Positions 35,714-44,399 of a DNA stretch of 64,000 nucleotides are shown here, one piece after another (the first letter of the stretch is position 1; each line of letters starts with the position of its first letter). The position numbers and the translations under genes are program-made. The stretch is taken from NCBI RefSeq assembly GCF_001424705.1, contig NZ_LMRA01000007.1, positions 143,585 through 207,584 of the forward strand, in the 5' to 3' direction. The notes beneath the pieces are model-generated. The model was given only the letters and a program-made list of their open reading frames with translations. It ran no database searches and had not been told where the DNA came from. The stretch comes from Methylobacterium sp. Leaf465. GTDB taxonomy: Bacteria; Pseudomonadota; Alphaproteobacteria; Rhizobiales; Beijerinckiaceae.

Positions 35714-35920
35714 ATGAGCAGCAGCGCGACCCCCGACAACGACCACGAGCCCGCCACCGTCAACGTCTCGGAGCCCTGGACCCTGGCCTACTGGGCCCGC
35801 CGCTTCGAGGTGCCGCGCGAGGACGTCGAGGCCGCCGTCGCCGCGGTCGGCCACGAGCCCGCGAAGGTCGCCGCTGAGCTCGGCCGGCCCTGGCCCTTCG
35901 CGGGCAGCGGCATCGTCTGA
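35714..35920 (+). CDS. DUF3606 protein
   Basis: A 68-residue protein with the DUF3606 pattern: an N-terminal polar stretch, then TVNVSEPWTLAYWARRFEVPREDVEAAVAAVGHEPAKVAAELGRP. The fold resembles a small helix-turn-helix-like domain, but no function is established. It is divergent from motA and convergent with dut. Confidence 0.8.
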   Translation: MSSSATPDNDHEPATVNVSEPWTLAYWARRFEVPREDVEAAVAAVGHEPAKVAAELGRPWPFAGSGIV

Positions 35921-35930
35921 GGCGCGCGCC

Positions 35931-36422
35931 CTAGCGCCGCCCGGTCGAACCGAACCCGCCGGTGCCCCGCGCACCGGCCTCCCCGGAGGGCGGCACCGCG
36001 TCCGAGGCGACGCGGAGCGTGAGCGCCGGCCGGGCCACGCGGGTGAAGACGAGCTGGGCGATGCGGTCGCCGGGCTCGATGCGCAGGTCGGTCCCGCCGG
36101 GATTGCGGTTCCAGGCCGAGATCATCAGCGGCCCCTCGTAATCGGCGTCGATCACGCCGGTGCCGTTGCCGAGGACGAGGCCCTCGCGATGGCCGAGGCC
36201 GGAGCGCGGAAAGACGAGGCCGCACCAGCCCGGGTCGCCGATGGCCAGGCTGAAGCCCGCCGGAATCAGGGCCGGCGGCCCCTGGGGCGCCAGCGCCAGC
36301 GGCGCGTCGAGGCAGGCATGCAGGTCGAGGCCCGCGGCGGCCGCCGAACCCCAGCGCGGAAAGCCCCAGCCGGAGAGGCGGCCGTCCAGGAGGCGGATCT
36401 CGACGGCGAGGGCCGCGCTCAC
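35931..36422 (-). CDS. dut: dUTP diphosphatase
   Basis: A 163-residue trimeric dUTPase that hydrolyses dUTP to dUMP and keeps uracil out of DNA. The five family motifs are visible: AAAAGLDLHA, PRSGLG, GNGTGVIDADYEGP, GDRIAQLVF and the C-terminal RGTGGFGSTGR. The start is GTG 36422, overlapping the lyase stop as GTGA, so translation depends on the upstream gene. Confidence 0.95.
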   Translation of the reverse strand: MSAALAVEIRLLDGRLSGWGFPRWGSAAAAGLDLHACLDAPLALAPQGPPALIPAGFSLAIGDPGWCGLVFPRSGLGHREGLVLGNGTGVIDADYEGPLMISAWNRNPGGTDLRIEPGDRIAQLVFTRVARPALTLRVASDAVPPSGEAGARGTGGFGSTGRR

Positions 36423-37306
36423 GCCGTCCGGGCCGCGATGGCGTCGGCCAGGGCCACGGTGCGGGCGGCTTCGGCCGCGTGCAGGCGCTCCACCATCTGG
36501 CCGTCGAGGCCGATGACGCCGCGGGTGCGGTTCTCCGGTTCGGCGAAGGCGGCGAGGATGCGCCGGGCCCAGGCGATCTCGGCCTCGTCGGGGCCGAAGG
36601 CGGCGTTGGCCGGGGCGATCTGGTCGGGATGGATCAGCATCTTGCCGTCGAAGCCGCAATCGCGGCCCTGTGCGCACTCGGCCGCGAAACCGGGCGCATC
36701 GCGAAACGCGTTGTAGATGCCGTCGATGACGTCGATCTCGTAGGCGCGCGCGGCCGCGATCACGCTCATCAGCCAGGGCATCAGGGCGGGGCGGCCCGGC
36801 ACGCCGAGGCGCAGCCGGCTGGCCTTGGCCAGATCGTTCGGCCCCACCATGAGGCAGGCGAGCCGGGTGTCGACGTCCCGAGCCGAGCTGGCGATCTCGG
36901 CGAGGTGCAGGATCGCCATCGGGCTCTCGATCATGGCCCAGGTCCGGGTCCGGTCCGGGGCGCCGAGGCGGCGCAGGCGCGAGCCCACCGCCACCAGGGC
37001 GTCGGCCCCCGTCACCTTCGGCACCACGATCGCGTCCGGCCCGGCCGGCGCGATGGCGGCGAGGTCGTCCGCGCCGTCGGGCGTGTCGAGGGCGTTGATC
37101 CGCACCACCACCTCGCGCGGGCCGAAGCCGCCCTCGGCCACGGCGCGGGCCACGGCCTCGCGCGTCGCGGCGCGGGTCTCGGGGGCCACCCCGTCCTCGA
37201 GGTCGATCATCACCACGTCGGTGGGGAGGGTGCGGGCCTTCACGAGCAGGCGCTGATTCGACCCCGGCATGGCCAGGACGCTGCGGCGCGGGCGGATCTC
37301 GGTCAT
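36419..37306 (-). CDS. CitE-like CoA ester lyase (HpcH/HpaI aldolase family)
   Basis: A 295-residue TIM-barrel enzyme of the CitE/malyl-CoA lyase group. The barrel shows RSVLAMPGSNQRLLVKA at the N-terminus, the metal-binding VVMIDLEDGVAPETR, VVPKVTGAD and MIESPMAI, and GFDGKMLIHPDQIAPANAAF near residue 215. Relatives cleave citryl-, malyl- or methylmalyl-CoA or hydrolyse malyl-CoA. It cannot be called the serine-cycle malyl-CoA lyase on this evidence, and no serine-cycle gene is nearby. It is the first gene of a two-gene unit with dut. Confidence 0.85.
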   Translation of the reverse strand: MTEIRPRRSVLAMPGSNQRLLVKARTLPTDVVMIDLEDGVAPETRAATREAVARAVAEGGFGPREVVVRINALDTPDGADDLAAIAPAGPDAIVVPKVTGADALVAVGSRLRRLGAPDRTRTWAMIESPMAILHLAEIASSARDVDTRLACLMVGPNDLAKASRLRLGVPGRPALMPWLMSVIAAARAYEIDVIDGIYNAFRDAPGFAAECAQGRDCGFDGKMLIHPDQIAPANAAFGPDEAEIAWARRILAAFAEPENRTRGVIGLDGQMVERLHAAEAARTVALADAIAARTA

Positions 37307-37522
37307 GGCGCATCCCTCGAGGCACGGTCGGGAATCGGGCGCCGCACGTCCGCACCCGGCGGCGCGCCGTTCCGGTCGAGGCCTCGACCGGCAGCGACTC
37401 GCCCTCGGCCCCGGCGATAGCCTCCCGCGAATCCCGATTCAAGGCGGCGGCGCGGACCGAGCGCCGGCCCGTCCTCCCCGGAAAAGCGCGTCGGCCGCGG
37501 CCGGTCCGCCCCTGTCCGGGGC

Positions 37523-37553
37523 CCGTGTCATCGAACTGTCGCGCAATCGTCAT
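37523..37553 (+). promoter_or_regulatory. Pho box with three 11-bp-phased repeats
   Basis: The repeats TGTCATC (from 37524), TGTCGCG (from 37535) and CGTCATA (from 37546) follow each other at exactly 11 bases, the spacing of PhoB-binding direct repeats. They lie about 100 bases upstream of pstS, so PhoB encoded at 42521 probably activates this operon under phosphate limitation. Confidence 0.7.
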
Positions 37554-37645
37554 ACCGCCTTAGCCCAACCGACCGTATGGCGCGGTGCACAACGGCGCAC
37601 GGGCGCCGCGCCCGGGCCGATGCGCGCTCCTCAAGGAGACCACAG

Positions 37646-38683
37646 ATGAAATTCACGACCCTCGCCGCCCTCGTGGGCCTCGGCCTCGCCACTCTCGCCC
37701 CCGCTCAAGCGGCCGAGATCACCGGCGCCGGCGCCACCTTCCCGTTCCCGGTCTACTCCAAGTGGGCCGAAGCCTATCGCAAGGAGAGCGGCCTCGGACT
37801 GAACTACCAGTCCATCGGCTCGGGTGGCGGCATCAAGCAGATCCAGGCCAAGACCGTCGATTTCGGCGCCACCGACGCGCCGCTGAAGGGCCCCGCCCTG
37901 GAGAAGGACGGCCTCGTCCAGTTCCCGACCGTCATGGGCGGCGTGGTCACCGTGGTGAATATCCCGGGTGTCGAGCCGGGCAAGCTGAAGCTCACCGGGG
38001 AGGTCATCGCCGAGATCTACGCCGGCAAGATCGCCAAGTGGTCGGACGCCAAGATCGCCAAGCTGAACGAGGGGCTGAAGCTCCCCGACGCCAACATCAC
38101 CCCGGTCTACCGGTCCGATGCCTCGGGCACGACCAACATCTTCACCACCTACCTCTCCCAGGTCTCCGAGCCCTGGAAGAAGGAGTACGGCGCGGCCACC
38201 ACGATCAGCTGGCCGGTGGGCCAGGGCGGCAAGGGCAACGAGGGCGTCACCGCCACCGTCAAGCAGGTCCCGAACGCCATCGGCTACGTCGAGTCGGCCT
38301 ACGCCAAGCAGAACAAGCTGAGCTACGCCCTGATTCAGAACAAGGCCGGCAAGTTCCCGCAGCCCGACGACAAGGCCTTCCAGGCCGCCGCTGCCAGCGC
38401 CGACTGGAAAGCCGCCCCCGGCTTCGGCATCTCGCTGACCAACGAGGGCGGCGAGGGCGCCTGGCCGATCACCGCCGCCACCTTCATCCTGGTCCACAAG
38501 GACCCGGCCGACGCGGCCCGCACCGCCGAGGTGCTGAAGTTCTTCGACTGGGCCTACAAGAACGGTGACAAGCTCGCCGTCGACCTCGACTACGTGCCGC
38601 TGCCCGACACCGTGGTCAGCCAGATCCACGACGCGTGGAAGGAGATCAAGGGCAAGGACGGCAAACCCGTCTTCAACATGTAG
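37646..38683 (+). CDS. pstS: Phosphate ABC transporter substrate-binding protein PstS
   Basis: A 345-residue periplasmic phosphate receptor. A signal peptide (MKFTTLAALVGLGLATLAPAQAAE) precedes the phosphate-site segments ITGAGATFPFPVYSKW, IGSGGGIKQI, FGATDAPL and YRSDASGTTN. AAGGAGA before the ATG is a strong ribosome binding site. It is the first gene of the Pho operon, behind the Pho box and ahead of a stem-loop that could keep its expression above that of the downstream genes. Confidence 0.96.
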   Translation: MKFTTLAALVGLGLATLAPAQAAEITGAGATFPFPVYSKWAEAYRKESGLGLNYQSIGSGGGIKQIQAKTVDFGATDAPLKGPALEKDGLVQFPTVMGGVVTVVNIPGVEPGKLKLTGEVIAEIYAGKIAKWSDAKIAKLNEGLKLPDANITPVYRSDASGTTNIFTTYLSQVSEPWKKEYGAATTISWPVGQGGKGNEGVTATVKQVPNAIGYVESAYAKQNKLSYALIQNKAGKFPQPDDKAFQAAAASADWKAAPGFGISLTNEGGEGAWPITAATFILVHKDPADAARTAEVLKFFDWAYKNGDKLAVDLDYVPLPDTVVSQIHDAWKEIKGKDGKPVFNM

Positions 38684-38711
38684 GCCCGTCCTCACCCGGG
38701 AAGCCGAACCT

Positions 38712-38730
38712 CGCGGGCGCTCCGCCCGCG
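38712..38730 (+). terminator. GC-rich stem-loop between pstS and pstC
   Basis: Perfect 8-bp arms CGCGGGCG (38712-38719) and CGCCCGCG (38723-38730) enclose a 3-base loop, 28 bases after the pstS stop. There is no T-tract. The likely role is partial termination or protection of the pstS 3' end. Confidence 0.5.
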
Positions 38731-38908
38731 GGGCCAGGGGGCGAGCCACCGCGCCCCAATGACTGCGACCGACGGGCCCGGCGTCGCGATGCCGGGCTCC
38801 CCCTTCGCCACCCCCTATCGCCACCCCTTGGCAACGATCCGGTGATCCCCCCTCGCGCCGACGACCGGCGCAGGGTAGGACGCCGCCCGGTGAAGAGAAG
38901 ACATTCGG

Positions 38909-39883
38909 ATGGCCGCCTTGACTGACCAGATCGCCCTGACGCGGGGCCGCGCCGCGGCCCGCAAGACGCCCGGCGGCCTCGGCGACAGCCTGTTCCGCGC
39001 GGCCTCCTACGGCGCGGCGATCCTGGTGCTCCTGTTTCTGGCCGGCATCCTGGCCTCCATCGCGTACGGCGCCTGGCCGGCCTTCCAGGAATTCGGCCTC
39101 GGCTTCATCACCTCCAGCGTCTGGAACATCGGGCAGGAGCAGTACGGCGGCCTCGTGGCCATCGTCGGGACCCTGGCCTCGGCCGTCCTCGCCCTGCTGA
39201 TCGGCGTGCCGCTCTCCCTCGGCATCGCCGTCTACCTGACGCAGCTCTGCCCCGGCTGGGCCCGCAAGCCCGTCTCGATGACCATCGAGCTCCTCGCCTC
39301 GGTGCCGAGCATCATCTACGGCATGTGGGGCCTGTTCGTGTTCGCCCCGCTCTTCGCCCGCTTCGTGCAGGTGCCGGTGTCGAACCTCGTCGAGGGCATG
39401 CCGATCGTCGGCACCCTGTTCTATGCCCGCGTCCCCTCGGGCGTCGGCATCCTCACCGCGGGCATCATCCTGGCCATCATGATCGTGCCCTTCGTGGCCT
39501 CGATCACCCGCGACATGCTCGACCAGATCCCGACGGTGCTGCGGGAGAGCGCCTACGGCATCGGCTGCACCACCTGGGAGGTGGTGCGCCACGTGCTGGT
39601 GCCCCAGGCCTCGGTCTCCATCATCGGGGCCATCATGCTGGGCCTCGGCCGGGCGCTCGGCGAGACCATGGCGGTGACCTTCGTCATCGGCAACGCCAAC
39701 CGGCTCTCGGGCTCGGTCTTCGACCCGGGCTCCACCATCGCCTCGCGCATCGCCAACGAGTTCAACGAGGCCGACGGCATGCAGCTGAACGCCCTGATGG
39801 CCCTCGGCTGCATCCTCTTCGTCATCACCTTCTTCGTCCTGATCGTCGCGCGCCTCCTCACCCGCCGCGCGAAGGTCGCCTGA
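38909..39883 (+). CDS. pstC: Phosphate ABC transporter permease PstC
   Basis: A 324-residue six-helix inner-membrane permease. The family segments SVPSIIYGMWGLFVFAP and the EAA-loop-like ESAYGIGCTTWEVVRHVLVPQASVSIIGAIMLGLGRALGETMAVTFVIGNA are clear. It pairs with PstA and PstB. AGAAG upstream of ATG 38909 serves as ribosome binding site. Confidence 0.95.
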   Translation: MAALTDQIALTRGRAAARKTPGGLGDSLFRAASYGAAILVLLFLAGILASIAYGAWPAFQEFGLGFITSSVWNIGQEQYGGLVAIVGTLASAVLALLIGVPLSLGIAVYLTQLCPGWARKPVSMTIELLASVPSIIYGMWGLFVFAPLFARFVQVPVSNLVEGMPIVGTLFYARVPSGVGILTAGIILAIMIVPFVASITRDMLDQIPTVLRESAYGIGCTTWEVVRHVLVPQASVSIIGAIMLGLGRALGETMAVTFVIGNANRLSGSVFDPGSTIASRIANEFNEADGMQLNALMALGCILFVITFFVLIVARLLTRRAKVA

Positions 39884-39916
39884 GGCCAGCCTCACCGAGT
39901 CGTCAGGAGCCGCATC

Positions 39917-40807
39917 ATGGACGCCGCGAACCCCCTCACCACCGCCGCCCCGGCCCGGATCAGCCGGGTCCGGCCCGGCCGCCGGGTCGCCGACCGGATC
40001 CTGATCCTGGCGAGCACGATCGCCACGCTGGTGGGCATCGTCGTGCTCGGCTCGATCCTGTTCATGCTGGTGGTCGAGGGCATCAAGGGCGTCTCGCCGA
40101 CCCTCTTCACCGCCCCGACGCCGGGGCCCGGTTCCGAGGGCGGCGGCATCGCCAACGCGATCCTCGGCAGCCTGGTGATGACCCTCCTGGCCATCCTGGT
40201 GGCGACGCCCGTCGGCGTGATGGCGGGGACGTTCCTGGCCGAGTACGGCCGCAACTCGAAGATCGCCGACGTCATCCGCTTCCTCAACGACATCCTGCTC
40301 TCGGCGCCCTCGATCCTCATCGGCCTGTTCGTCTACACGCTGATGGTGCGCCCCATGGGCTCCTATTCCGGCTGGGCCGGCGCGGTGGCGCTGGCCATCA
40401 TCGCCACCCCGGTGATCGTGCGCACCACCGAGGACATGCTGCGACTCGTGCCCTCGACCCTGCGCGAGGCCGGCGCCGCGCTGGGCGCCCCGCCCTCCAT
40501 CGTCATCCGGAGCATCACCTGGCGCGGCGCCAGCGCCGGCATCGTCACCGGCATCATCCTGGCCCTGGCCCGCATCGCCGGCGAGACCGCGCCGCTGCTC
40601 TTCACCGCGCTCAACAACAACAGCTGGTTCGCCCCCAATCTGATGGGCGGCGTGCCGAACCTGCCCGTGATGATTTACCAGTTCGCCCTCTCGCCCTATC
40701 CGAACTGGCAGCAGCTCGCCTGGGCCGGCGCCCTCCTCATCACCGTCACGATCCTCGCCCTGTCGATCGTGGCCCGCTTCGTCATCAAGACCGAGCGGTC
40801 GCGCTGA
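39917..40807 (+). CDS. pstA: Phosphate ABC transporter permease PstA
   Basis: A 296-residue permease with six helices. [57 protein letters not shown] and the coupling loop [48 protein letters not shown] are typical of PstA. It follows pstC by 33 bases. Confidence 0.95.
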   Translation: MDAANPLTTAAPARISRVRPGRRVADRILILASTIATLVGIVVLGSILFMLVVEGIKGVSPTLFTAPTPGPGSEGGGIANAILGSLVMTLLAILVATPVGVMAGTFLAEYGRNSKIADVIRFLNDILLSAPSILIGLFVYTLMVRPMGSYSGWAGAVALAIIATPVIVRTTEDMLRLVPSTLREAGAALGAPPSIVIRSITWRGASAGIVTGIILALARIAGETAPLLFTALNNNSWFAPNLMGGVPNLPVMIYQFALSPYPNWQQLAWAGALLITVTILALSIVARFVIKTERSR

Positions 40808-40859
40808 CCACCCGCGCGCCGCCTGTCCCCGCCGCTTCGCCCGATAGGATCTTGAACCG

Positions 40860-41678
40860 ATGAACGCCGCCCCCGGGATCACGTCCGCGCAGCTCACCGG
40901 ACGCCACAAGGCCGACGAGTCCTCACCGGTCCGCATCGCCGTCAAGGACCTGAACTTCTACTACGGCAGCTTCCACGGCCTGAAGTCGGTCAACCTCAAC
41001 TTCCACGACCGCCAGGTCACGGCGCTGATCGGCCCGTCGGGCTGCGGGAAGTCCACCCTGTTGCGCACCTTCAACCGGATCTACAGCCTGTATCCGGACC
41101 AGCGCGCGGAAGGGGAGATCCTCCTCGACGGCCAGAACGTCCTGGATTCCGGGGTCGACCTGAACGAGCTGCGCTCGCGCATCGGCATGGTGTTCCAGAA
41201 GCCGACCCCGTTCCCGATGTCGATCTACGACAACGTCGCCTTCGGCCTGCGCCTCTACGAGAAGCTGCCCAAGGCCGACCTCGACATGCGCGTCGAGGAA
41301 TCCCTGCGCAAGGCCGCCCTCTGGGACGAGGTGAAGGACAAGCTCAAGCAATCCGGCATGGGCCTCTCGGGCGGCCAGCAGCAGCGCCTCTGCATCGCCC
41401 GCACGGTGGCCCAGCGCCCCGAGGTGATCCTGTTCGACGAGCCGACCTCGGCCCTCGACCCGATCTCGACGGGCCGCATCGAGGAGCTGATCGAGCAGCT
41501 GCGTTCGGAATTCACCATCGTCATCGTCACGCACAACATGCAGCAGGCGGCGCGCATCTCGCAGTTCACCGCCTTCATGTATCTCGGCGAACTGGTGGAG
41601 TTCGGGCCCACCACGCGCATCTTCATGAATCCGGAGAAGCGCCAGACGCAGGACTACATCACCGGCCGCTTCGGCTGA
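40860..41678 (+). CDS. pstB: Phosphate ABC transporter ATPase PstB
   Basis: A 272-residue ABC ATPase. It has Walker [10 protein letters not shown], the Q-loop region [21 protein letters not shown], the signature LSGGQQQRL, Walker [14 protein letters not shown] and the H-loop [13 protein letters not shown]. The protein ends [10 protein letters not shown], as PstB proteins do. It energises PstCA. Confidence 0.97.
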   Translation: MNAAPGITSAQLTGRHKADESSPVRIAVKDLNFYYGSFHGLKSVNLNFHDRQVTALIGPSGCGKSTLLRTFNRIYSLYPDQRAEGEILLDGQNVLDSGVDLNELRSRIGMVFQKPTPFPMSIYDNVAFGLRLYEKLPKADLDMRVEESLRKAALWDEVKDKLKQSGMGLSGGQQQRLCIARTVAQRPEVILFDEPTSALDPISTGRIEELIEQLRSEFTIVIVTHNMQQAARISQFTAFMYLGELVEFGPTTRIFMNPEKRQTQDYITGRFG

Positions 41679-41764
41679 TCCTCCGCCGGCCGGTCTCGGC
41701 CCGCGTCCCCCATCACCGCCAGGGCGGGCCCCGGACAGGCGGGCCCGATCGAGGAGCGAACCCC

Positions 41765-42490
41765 ATGCCCGACCACATCGTCAAATCCTACGATACGGAC
41801 CTCGAGGACCTGCGCCGCTCGATCTCCGAGATGGGCGGCATCGCCGAGAAGATGATGACCGAGGCCGGCGAGGCCCTGGTGCGCCGGGACGCGCCCCTGG
41901 CCCAGGCGGTGATCGCCGCCGACGCCCGCCTCGACACCCTCCAGCGCGAGATCGAGGAGCGGGCGATCCTGCTCATCGCCCGGCGCCAGCCCCTGGCCAT
42001 CGACCTGCGCGAGACCGTGACGGCGATCCGCGTGTCGAACGATCTCGAACGCATCGGCGACCTCGCCAAGAACGTCGCCAAGCGCGTCGTGGCGATCGCC
42101 GACCAGATCCAGCCGCAGAAGATCGTCATCGGCGTCCAGCACATGAGCGACCTGGTGCAGGAGCAGCTCAAGGACGTCCTCGACGCCTATGCCAGCCGCG
42201 ACACCAAGGCGGCCCTCGACGTCTGGGAGCGCGACGACGCCATCGACGCCCTCTACAATTCCCTGTTCCGCGAGCTCCTGACCTACATGATGGAGGACCC
42301 GCGCAACATCTCGTTCTGCACGCATCTCCTGTTCGTGGCCAAGAACATCGAGCGCATCGGCGACCACACCACCAACATCGCCGAGACGATCCACTACCTC
42401 GTCACCGGCGAGAATCTCCTGGCCGAGCGCGAGCGCCCGAAGAACGACGCGTCCAACTACGCCACCGTGGACATGCCCGGCGCGGCCTGA
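41765..42490 (+). CDS. phoU: Phosphate signalling protein PhoU
   Basis: A 241-residue protein of two PhoU helical repeats, each with an acidic metal-binding signature (RVSNDLERIGDLAKNVAKR and FVAKNIERIGDHTTNIAET). It links PstSCAB to the PhoR kinase and damps the Pho response when phosphate is plentiful. GAGGAG precedes the ATG. Confidence 0.96.
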   Translation: MPDHIVKSYDTDLEDLRRSISEMGGIAEKMMTEAGEALVRRDAPLAQAVIAADARLDTLQREIEERAILLIARRQPLAIDLRETVTAIRVSNDLERIGDLAKNVAKRVVAIADQIQPQKIVIGVQHMSDLVQEQLKDVLDAYASRDTKAALDVWERDDAIDALYNSLFRELLTYMMEDPRNISFCTHLLFVAKNIERIGDHTTNIAETIHYLVTGENLLAERERPKNDASNYATVDMPGAA

Positions 42491-42520
42491 CCCCCGTGCC
42501 GCTCTGATCGAAAGCGCACG

Positions 42521-43225
42521 ATGAGTACGCGTATCCTGATCGTCGAGGACGAGGAGGCCCTGACCCTCCTCCTCCGCTACAACCTCGAGGCCGAGGGGTT
42601 CATCGTCGACTCGGCCGCCCGCGGCGACGAGGCGGACCTGCGCCTGCAGGAGCAGGTGCCCGACCTCGTCCTGCTCGACTGGATGCTGCCGGCCCTGTCG
42701 GGGATCGAGCTCTGCCGCCGCATCCGCGCCCGGCGCGAGACCGAGCGGCTGCCGGTCATCATGCTCACGGCGCGGGGCGAGGAGGGCGACCGCATCCGGG
42801 GCCTCGGAACGGGCGCCGACGACTACATCGTGAAGCCGTTCTCGGTGCCGGAGCTCCTCGCCCGGGTCCGCGCCCTGCTGCGCCGGGCCAAGCCGGCCCA
42901 CGTCGCCAACCTGCTGGTGGCCGGCGACATTGAGCTCGACCGGGTCAGCCACCGCATCCGCCGGGAAGGCCGCGAGATCCATCTCGGGCCGACCGAGTTC
43001 AAGCTCCTCGAATTCCTGATGCAGAGCCCCGGCCGGGTGTTCTCGCGCGAGCAGCTCCTCGACGGCGTCTGGGGCCACGACGTCTACATCGACGAGCGCA
43101 CGGTCGACGTCCATGTCGGGCGCCTGCGCAAGGCCCTGAACCGCCCGCGCCAGAGCGACCCGATCCGCACGGTCCGCGGCTCGGGCTACTCCTTCGACGA
43201 GATGTTCGAGGCCGAGGCCGAGTAG
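42521..43225 (+). CDS. phoB: Phosphate-regulon response regulator PhoB
   Basis: A 234-residue OmpR-family regulator. The receiver has the acidic pair ILIVEDEEALT, the phospho-acceptor Asp in DLVLLDWMLPALSG and the Lys in DDYIVKPFSVPELLARV. The winged helix has GPTEFKLLEFLMQSPGRVFSREQLLDGVWG and the recognition helix RTVDVHVGRLRKALNRP. It should bind the Pho box at 37523. The kinase gene phoR, often next to it, is absent from the window. Confidence 0.95.
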   Translation: MSTRILIVEDEEALTLLLRYNLEAEGFIVDSAARGDEADLRLQEQVPDLVLLDWMLPALSGIELCRRIRARRETERLPVIMLTARGEEGDRIRGLGTGADDYIVKPFSVPELLARVRALLRRAKPAHVANLLVAGDIELDRVSHRIRREGREIHLGPTEFKLLEFLMQSPGRVFSREQLLDGVWGHDVYIDERTVDVHVGRLRKALNRPRQSDPIRTVRGSGYSFDEMFEAEAE

Positions 43226-43278
43226 CCGATCCCGAGGCGCGCCGGCCCAGCCGTCAGGCGGACAGCCGAGCCCGCCGC

Positions 43279-44307
43279 CTAGGCGAAAATCATCGCGTCG
43301 GTGGGCAGGTGGACGGTGAAGGCCTTGCCCTCGTCGACCCAGCCCGGACCGGCGGCGCCGTGGTTGATGCCGTTGGCTTCCTCGGCACTGCCGGCGAAGT
43401 GATGCTGGCCGGTCTGGGTGTTGTAGAAGCGCTCCAGGGTCAGGCCGCCGGGGGCGCCCGCATCCGCGTAGGCCTCGAAGGCCACGCCCTCGTACGTGTA
43501 GGTCGGCGCCGTCTTGAGGACCTGGTCCCGCTCGGCGACGCTCGTCGTGAAGAAGTGGGCGTTCGAGGCCGTGTCGAAGAACCGGAACACGTCCACCGTG
43601 TCGGCGCCCTGGGCCGGGGCCGCCCACGGGGTGCCCTCGTAGGTGAACCACGGCAGCGTCTTTTCGATCTGCGCCTTCTCGGCCGTGCTCGTGGTGTAGA
43701 AGTGATCCCCCGTATGGGTGTCGTAGAACCGATAGACCGCCGTGACGGCGGTGCCGGCGACCGGGCTCGTCTGTGCCGCCGCGGCCACCACCGGGGCGGG
43801 CGGCGCACCGTACAGGGCCTGGATCCCGGCGATGTCGCCGGCCGCCAGGGTCGTGATGCCCCTGTCGAGGATGGCGTTCATCACCTCGGGCTTGGCGTCG
43901 TAATGGTCGAGGCCGAGCGCGTGGCCGATCTCGTGCAGCGCCACCAGGGAGAGATCCACGTTCTGGGTGCCGACGATGCGGGCGCCGGAGGCGTGCCAGC
44001 CCTCGCCGCTGTCGAAGGTCACCTCCGCGGACTGCATGCGCTGGCCGCTGTAGGAATAGGTGGCGTAGCCCAGGGTCTTGCCGAGCCCGTCGATCCCCCC
44101 GAGGGTGAAGTCGATCTGGGCGTTGGCCGTCGCGGCCACCTGCTGGAAGGCGATGTCGGCGGCGGCGGCCCAGGTGGCGAAGGCGGCCTGGAGGAGGCTC
44201 ACGAAGCCGGTGGGGATCGTGCCATCGACGGCCCAGGTGACGGTGCCGCCGCCCGTGCCTGCCGCGCCCGTCCCCCAGCGCGGACCTTCCAGCGCATAAT
44301 CCCCCAT
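43279..44307 (-). CDS. Matrixin-type metalloprotease with C-terminal DUF5648-like repeats
   Basis: A 342-residue protein. The N-terminal zinc protease domain (about 20-170) has HEIGHALGLDH with ligands His125, His129 and His135 and catalytic Glu126, followed by the Met-turn EVMNAI. The rest (about 190-340) is three repeats of the type YRFYDTHTGDHFYTTSTAEK, FRFFDTASNAHFFTTSVAER and ERFYNTQTGQHHFAGSAEEA, matching DUF5648. There is no N-terminal signal peptide and no RTX nonapeptides, so how or whether it is secreted is unclear; type I secretion is a guess. It is convergent with phoB. Confidence 0.85.
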   Translation of the reverse strand: MGDYALEGPRWGTGAAGTGGGTVTWAVDGTIPTGFVSLLQAAFATWAAAADIAFQQVAATANAQIDFTLGGIDGLGKTLGYATYSYSGQRMQSAEVTFDSGEGWHASGARIVGTQNVDLSLVALHEIGHALGLDHYDAKPEVMNAILDRGITTLAAGDIAGIQALYGAPPAPVVAAAAQTSPVAGTAVTAVYRFYDTHTGDHFYTTSTAEKAQIEKTLPWFTYEGTPWAAPAQGADTVDVFRFFDTASNAHFFTTSVAERDQVLKTAPTYTYEGVAFEAYADAGAPGGLTLERFYNTQTGQHHFAGSAEEANGINHGAAGPGWVDEGKAFTVHLPTDAMIFA

Positions 44308-44399
44308 CGACCGCCCTCCCGTGCGTTCGGGCCAGGGTCGGCGGCAGAGGTTGCGAAATCCTTACCGGACCGGCCGCCACGCGTCGGGGCGGCACGTTC

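Noticed and set aside
36419..37306. Calling the CitE-like enzyme the serine-cycle malyl-CoA lyase
   Set aside because: The family fits, but no serine-cycle genes are nearby and the sequence alone does not separate it from other CoA ester lyases.
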